A stretch of DNA of 64,000 nt from Pestalotiopsis fici W106-1. Lineage: Eukaryota > Ascomycota > Sordariomycetes > Amphisphaeriales > Sporocadaceae. The DNA lies in contig NW_006917097.1 of NCBI RefSeq assembly GCF_000516985.1, positions 1,860,001-1,924,000 of the forward strand, given 5' to 3'. A program made the translations under genes and the position numbers. Of the stretch, positions 59,291 through 64,000 are shown one piece after another. Each line of letters opens with the position of its first letter. The stretch's first letter is position 1. A model generated the notes under the pieces. The model ran no database searches and had not been told where the DNA came from. It was given only the letters and a program-made list of their open reading frames with translations.

Positions 59291-60213
59291 GGGACTTGAT
59301 TCAGGAGGACAGTTTTCAGTCCGGAGACCTGTCTCTCTTGCCGGATGTAGTAGGTGAAGGTAGACATGATTGCACATGTGAAGGTGACTGCACCCTTTCA
59401 GAGATAGATGCTACGGCGATAAACACTTTAGGCGATGCTACAGGGCACCCGGCAATAATCTACAGGCCAGACAGGGCACTATGGGACCTTGAAATTTAGA
59501 GCTTGGCGCCTGGGGGAAATGGATCCGCACGTGGCTGCGATAGAGCTGTTAGAGCCGCCTGCCGTCCCAAGCAGTCAGAGCCGAAAAAACAGGGGATTCG
59601 GCAAGCCCACTGCAAGTTTTAGCTGCCGCAATACTACCATGTACTGCTCGGGCGGCCTAGAGGGGACCGATCGACGGCTATCGCTGCTTCTGAACAACAA
59701 TTGGCCTATGCTTACAACAGTGCTGTGTCCAGTGGAGAACTCATCCCCTGTGGTGGCCAGTACGTACCTGCTTGCCACGCCTCCGTCGCCCCTCCGACCG
59801 AACAATGGACCTCTGTAGTCGAACTAAACAAAAGATCCGGAGTCATTCAACGTCGTGACAATTTGCAACGGCAGTCTCATTATCTGTGGCGACCCTGCAA
59901 CTACAGAAGAGATACAATTGAATGTCGAGCGAGAGGGCATATTGTCTTATAATTTCTTTTAATTTCAATTTATTTTGTTTCATGAGCGATTGAGAAGCGC
60001 GAGACTTGCATTGAGACAACCGCTTATTCGTCGTACAAGGAATTGGGTTGCGTTCACAACACTCGGCGAGTTGTCTCGAACACCCGAACCAATCGCATCG
60101 ATCCCCAGGCTCTTAGCCAGTTGTCATCGCGCCTAACTTAGGCCCTTCTCACGAAGATCAGATCGGATAAATCCATTGCATCAGCAGCAGCAGCAGGGTT
60201 ACCCATCGCAACC
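59291..60213. other. Divergent intergenic region (nucleotidase / C3HC)
   Basis: Promoters of two divergent core genes. A CAG run near 60183 lies in the leader of the C3HC gene. Open frames here are short and overlapping. No other gene supported. Confidence 0.6.
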
Positions 60214-61847
60214 ATGAATGCCACGAAGCGCAAATTCAACAGCCTCATTCAGAACATCGGTACGCGATCGACGCCTCAGCCTGACGGCTTCTCTAGCGAC
60301 CGCCCTACAACAGCAGAAGGCGATTCTCTTTCCTTGACTCGAATCCCTTCCTCATCGTCTGCCATTTCAGTACCACAAGCATCGACAGCTAACATGACTT
60401 CGACAACAACGGCAACGGCAGCGCCGCTGTCTGCCATCTCGGCCGACTTCCTATCCAAACGGCGGCGGATGGGTACTCCAGGCTTGACGGCAGCCGGCGA
60501 AAATATATCAAGCAAGATGACCATTACAAATATTACAATGAGGAAATGGACGCCGGCTGGCAAGGAGGTTAAGGTGTCTGACTCTACACGATTAGAGTCC
60601 CCCAAGTACTGCCCCGGAGACCGAGAGCAACTGATTCGCCGACTCGGGACGTTCCAGGAGCTCACTCAATGGACGCCCAAGCCAGACAAGATCAATGAGA
60701 TTGAATGGGCAAAACGAGGATGGGTCTGCCGCAGCAAGGAGACAGTTCAGTGTACACTTTGTCACAAGGAGTGTGTCGTCAAGTTGAACAAAAAGGAAGC
60801 TGACGGCCGAGAAACGCCAGTCCTAGGAGGATTGGAGCTGGAACAGGCACTGGTCAACCGATTCGCAGAACTCACAATCGATGCTCACCAGGATGACTGT
60901 TTGTGGAGGAAAAGAGGCTGTGACGGCAAGTTTATTTTGCCTCTGGTATACTATACGCATGCTAACAAGTGAGTCTAGACTCATTGCTTCGTCTTCAGAT
61001 CACCAGTGCGCAGGCCGCCCTTCCTGCTTTGCGGCAACGATACGATGAGCTTTGTTCGCGACCAGCTTTCCTACCTTATTTTTTCAACCTGAGGCTGCCA
61101 GAGTCCTTGTCCTTGGAGACTGTCAAATCACAGCTTCCCCCAAAGTTCTTCACGGAGCCACCTCCTGCGTCAACGACAAATTCCAAAGAGATCAATGATG
61201 TCGCTTTAGCACTGGCTCTAGCCGGTTGGGGCGGTCTGACGAACCCAAAGATTGGGCCTGTACCTAACTCTGCCTCATGTTCGACCTGTTTGCGAAGGCT
61301 TGGGTTGTGGATGTTTAAAAGCAAAGAAGTCGACCAGGAGACTAATCAAATTCTGGTGCCAGCACCCATGGATCATCTCGATCCGGTTCGTGAGCACCGG
61401 TTCTTCTGTCCCTGGAGGAACCCTGAAGCACAGAGGAATCCGGGAAGCAAGGCCTCTGAACCAAGCAAGGCGGCCTGGGAGGTGCTGGTCTTGACAGTTA
61501 GAAATGCTGCATATCTTCGAGGCGACACTCCCAAGAAGAGCCGGTCGTCGGGTCACTGGAAGAGCAAGAGCACTGCCGAGCCTAGCACGCCGGGCTCGCG
61601 GCCAAGGAGTCATGCGCCGACCGCAAGCGAGGGAGCGATAGATTCATCCGACTTGCTGCTGAGTTCGGACGTGGGAGGCGACGAGGAGGATGACGAAAAG
61701 GCACGAGAGGCCAAGGATAAGGAGAGATGGGCAAGACTGAGAAGAGTCAAGAGCCTGTTCAATACCAAGGACAAGCTCAGGAGAAGTCTGAGTCGGCCGG
61801 GCACTGCCAAGAGCACGGCCACTAATGGAGAAGGCGCAAAGGAATAA
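60214..61847 (+). CDS. C3HC zinc-finger protein, Rsm1/NIPA family
   Basis: Predicted 526-aa nuclear protein. Exons 60214-60925 and 60979-61847 are joined by a 53-nt GC-AG intron (donor GCAAGT), which restores RGCDDSLLRLQ, a family hallmark. After a low-complexity N-terminus with a basic KRR motif, the C3HC domain runs from about residue 115, with WAKRGWVC, VQCTLCHKECVVKL and AHQDDCLWRKRGC. The Rsm1-type second half follows: CSTCLRRLGLWMF and HRFFCPWRNPEAQ. The C-terminus is acidic then basic (GGDEEDDEK, then KDKLRRSLSRPG). The fission yeast member Rsm1 works in mRNA export; mammalian NIPA is an F-box protein acting on cyclin B1. It converges with the copper ATPase gene, 280 bp between stops. 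Confidence 0.9.
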
Positions 61848-62127
61848 TCTATCACGTAGTGCATACGACAAATGACTGCAGATAAAGTCCACTCCTGCAT
61901 GTACATGATGCGAGACTTCCCAAGGTCTTCTCGAGGTAATGGGCCTAGACTGAAATCTTATCAAAACGGTTTACGATCCAGTAAATGCAATGGTGACCTG
62001 CTTGTTGGGTGAAACAACTTTCTTCAACATGCTCCTCTATGAGTTCGGTTAATCGCCTTTTCATTAATATCAAACTACTGGGTATCTCAATTTCTGACCA
62101 AGTCCATGTCTCACTCCATCAAACATT

Positions 62128-64000
62128 TTAAACAGCCTCCAGAGGAATCTCCTTTGTCCTGAACCCAAGCAAGGGCACTTGCAAACGCAAAGCTAGACTG
62201 CTCAGAACCACGCTGATGCTGCTCATAGCCATGGCCAGACTAGCCCAGACGGGGTCCAGTTTGACGCCCAACGGATAAAAACAACCAGCAGCAAAGGGCA
62301 CAGCAAGCAGATTATAAACCAAAGCCCAGGCGAAATTGAACTTGATGCGGCGGAACACGGTACGGCTGAGCGCCAGCAGCGTGACGATGCTCCGCAAATC
62401 CGAGTTGACGAGCACGAAGTCGGCCGACGAAATGGCCACATCGGTACCAGAGCCGACGGCGACGCCCACATCGGCCACGGCGAGAGCGGGCGCGTCGTTG
62501 ATGCCGTCTCCAACCATGGCTATCAGCGGGCGGCTGTCGTTGGATCGGTTGCGGGCCATCATGCCCGCCTGGATTTCGGCCACCCTGTCTGCCTTGTCCG
62601 TGGGCAGGACTTCGGCAATGACGTTGTGCTCCGGTATACCGATGCGTTCGGCCACGGCGCGTGCGGTCACGGTGTTGTCGCCTGAGAGCATCCAGACATC
62701 GATACCATGGGCCTGGAGTGCCGCGATGACCGGGATCGCCTCTGCTCTGATCGGGTCAGAGATGGCAAAGTACGCGGCGAGCTTGTACGAGGACTGCCCG
62801 TTGACCTTGGTGGCGGCTAGTGCAATCGAGTATCCTTTGCCTTTCCAAGTATCGAGTTCCACTGCGGACGACGTATCAACATCAAAGTCCTCCATGAGTT
62901 TTGCATTGCCGATAATCAATTCAAGATCGTCAAAGGTTGCCCTCAATCCCTTGCCAGGAATCTCCTCAACATCACGAACGAGCATGGACTTTTGTGACTG
63001 GTCCGGTTTGCAGAACGACTGGAGGGCTTTGGCTACAGGATGACTGCTGTGTTGCTCCAAGGTGCTGATGGCCTCGAGCAGATGCGCGTTGCTGTCTTCC
63101 CGGCAAATTTTGTGGTTAGTGACCTTGGGCTCACCGCCCTCTGTGAGAGTGCCCGTCTTGTCAAACACGATACATCTAACGTGGCTCGCTTTCTCAAAGG
63201 CCTCACCACCGCCCTTGGCGAGGATCCCATGCTTGGCCGCCGTTCCACCCCCAACGAAAATGGCAGTCGGAGCAGCAAGGCCAAGGCCACAGGGACATGC
63301 AACAACGAAAACAGCAATAGCAAACTGGAGTGCAAACACCACCCACGACTCGGAGTCGTCATTCAGCCAGCTTTCAGGAAGCTTGCCGGATACGCCAAGG
63401 ATGAGCCAGACCATGAAGGTAACAATGGCGATCAAGGTGACAGCGGGTACAAAGTAGGCGGTGAGGACATCGGCTATTTTTTCCATCGGTGCTCGTTTGG
63501 TCTGGCCCTCACGGACAACCTCGACAATCTTGTCCAACATGGACCGGCCTGCCACGCCCGTGACTCGAACCTGGATTGGATGTCCCTTGTTGACAGTTCC
63601 AGCAAAGACTGCATCCCCGAGGGTTTTCTTGATCAGCCTCGACTCGCCTGTCAGACTGGACTCATCAAATTGCGATTCGCCTTGGGACACTTCACCGTCG
63701 CATGGCGGGGATGCGCCGTTGGTGACCTGAATAGTGTCGCCATTATCGAGAAGTTCAGCAGCAATGGTACTCGTCGCCGTGCCATTGTCTGTGTTAGTGA
63801 TCAAGATGGCAGTTGTGGGCCGCAGCTTGCCCAGCATCTCCACAGCATTGCCTGTCCTGGCTTTGCTGTATGCTTCAATGAGCCTTCCAGCGAGCAGGAA
63901 AAGTGTCAGAAACACAACCGAATCAAAATAGAAATTTGAGTCATCCACCATGCCGTTGGGTGGGTGCACCGCGGCAGCAAAGATTTGAGCCAAGGAGGAT
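62128..64000 (-). CDS. CCC2: Cu(I)-transporting P1B-type ATPase, 5' part outside the window
   Basis: The 3' 624 codons of a copper pump; the reading frame stays open through the right edge, so the N-terminal metal-binding HMA domains and first helices lie beyond 64000. Visible motifs in order: LTGES in the actuator domain, the copper-binding membrane motif ACPCGLGLAAPTA, the phosphorylation site FDKTGTLTEGG, the SSHPVAKAL histidine loop of P1B pumps, MLSGDN, and GDGINDAPALAVADVGVA at the hinge. Two C-terminal membrane helices finish the protein. CPC marks Cu(I)/Ag(I) specificity. In fungi this protein loads copper into multicopper oxidases (laccases, ferroxidases) in the late Golgi. No intron is seen in the visible part. 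Confidence 0.95.
   Translation of the reverse strand, partial: SSLAQIFAAAVHPPNGMVDDSNFYFDSVVFLTLFLLAGRLIEAYSKARTGNAVEMLGKLRPTTAILITNTDNGTATSTIAAELLDNGDTIQVTNGASPPCDGEVSQGESQFDESSLTGESRLIKKTLGDAVFAGTVNKGHPIQVRVTGVAGRSMLDKIVEVVREGQTKRAPMEKIADVLTAYFVPAVTLIAIVTFMVWLILGVSGKLPESWLNDDSESWVVFALQFAIAVFVVACPCGLGLAAPTAIFVGGGTAAKHGILAKGGGEAFEKASHVRCIVFDKTGTLTEGGEPKVTNHKICREDSNAHLLEAISTLEQHSSHPVAKALQSFCKPDQSQKSMLVRDVEEIPGKGLRATFDDLELIIGNAKLMEDFDVDTSSAVELDTWKGKGYSIALAATKVNGQSSYKLAAYFAISDPIRAEAIPVIAALQAHGIDVWMLSGDNTVTARAVAERIGIPEHNVIAEVLPTDKADRVAEIQAGMMARNRSNDSRPLIAMVGDGINDAPALAVADVGVAVGSGTDVAISSADFVLVNSDLRSIVTLLALSRTVFRRIKFNFAWALVYNLLAVPFAAGCFYPLGVKLDPVWASLAMAMSSISVVLSSLALRLQVPLLGFRTKEIPLEAV

Noticed and set aside
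62336..63043. 235-codon plus-strand open frame
   Set aside because: Ser/Thr/Ala-rich antisense shadow of the copper ATPase P-domain.
63040..63939. 299-codon plus-strand open frame
   Set aside because: Antisense to the copper ATPase; no domain of its own.
1..64000. CRISPR arrays, insertion sequences, operons
   Set aside because: Spliced eukaryotic genes throughout; no spaced direct repeats, transposase or terminal inverted repeats were seen.

Overview
The window reads as a nuclear chromosome segment from a filamentous ascomycete, most likely Sordariomycetes and probably near Hypocreales. Genes carry many short introns (about 50-130 nt) with GTAAGT-like donors and C/TAG acceptors. Intergenic DNA is long and rich in pyrimidine tracts, TACC/GGTA runs and trinucleotide microsatellites. 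Protein families are typically fungal: Zn2Cys6 regulator, cutinase, PL3 pectate lyase, Ayg1-like hydrolase, KAR5, C3HC/Rsm1. The lineage is inferred from gene content and was not checked by comparison. I rebuilt exon structures by hand, requiring reading phase and family motifs to continue across each junction.

Layout. 1-3.7 kb: no gene recognised. 3.7-10.2 kb: MFS transporter (+), small zinc-binding protein (-), Zn2Cys6 transcription factor (-). 10.2-15.1 kb: gene-free, rich in microsatellites. 15.1-25.5 kb: secreted PL3 pectate lyase (-), beta-carbonic anhydrase (-), Ayg1-like alpha/beta hydrolase (-), GT25 glycosyltransferase (-), SDR oxidoreductase (-), DUF3716-like protein (+). 25.9-29.1 kb: TAPT1-family membrane protein (-). 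31.2-34.9 kb: cutinase (+), kinase-like protein (+), DJ-1/PfpI protein (-). 38.0-39.4 kb: membrane acyltransferase (-). 42.9-53.4 kb: Stealth phosphotransferase (+), unknown multi-TM protein (+), 17-exon ABCC transporter (+). 54.2-64 kb: housekeeping block with KAR5 (-), mitochondrial uL6m (+), bisphosphate nucleotidase (-), C3HC zinc-finger protein (+) and the 3' part of a Cu(I) P-type ATPase (-) that runs off the right edge.

The left two thirds look accessory: transport, regulation, secreted cutin and pectin degradation, surface glycan modification, stand-alone redox and hydrolase enzymes, separated by large gaps. The right end is compact core-gene territory. Cutinase plus PL3 pectate lyase fits a plant-associated or litter-degrading lifestyle. 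No polyketide synthase, NRPS or terpene synthase is present, so the Ayg1-like hydrolase, SDR, MFS and regulator do not form a recognisable biosynthetic cluster. No transposon with an intact transposase, no CRISPR array and no convincing tRNA or rRNA gene was seen. The points most worth following are the cysteine-rich N-terminal module on the pectate lyase, the stand-alone Ayg1-like gene, two GC-AG introns, the membrane-anchor extension of the nucleotidase, and a palindromic CRE-like element upstream of the Zn2Cys6 gene.
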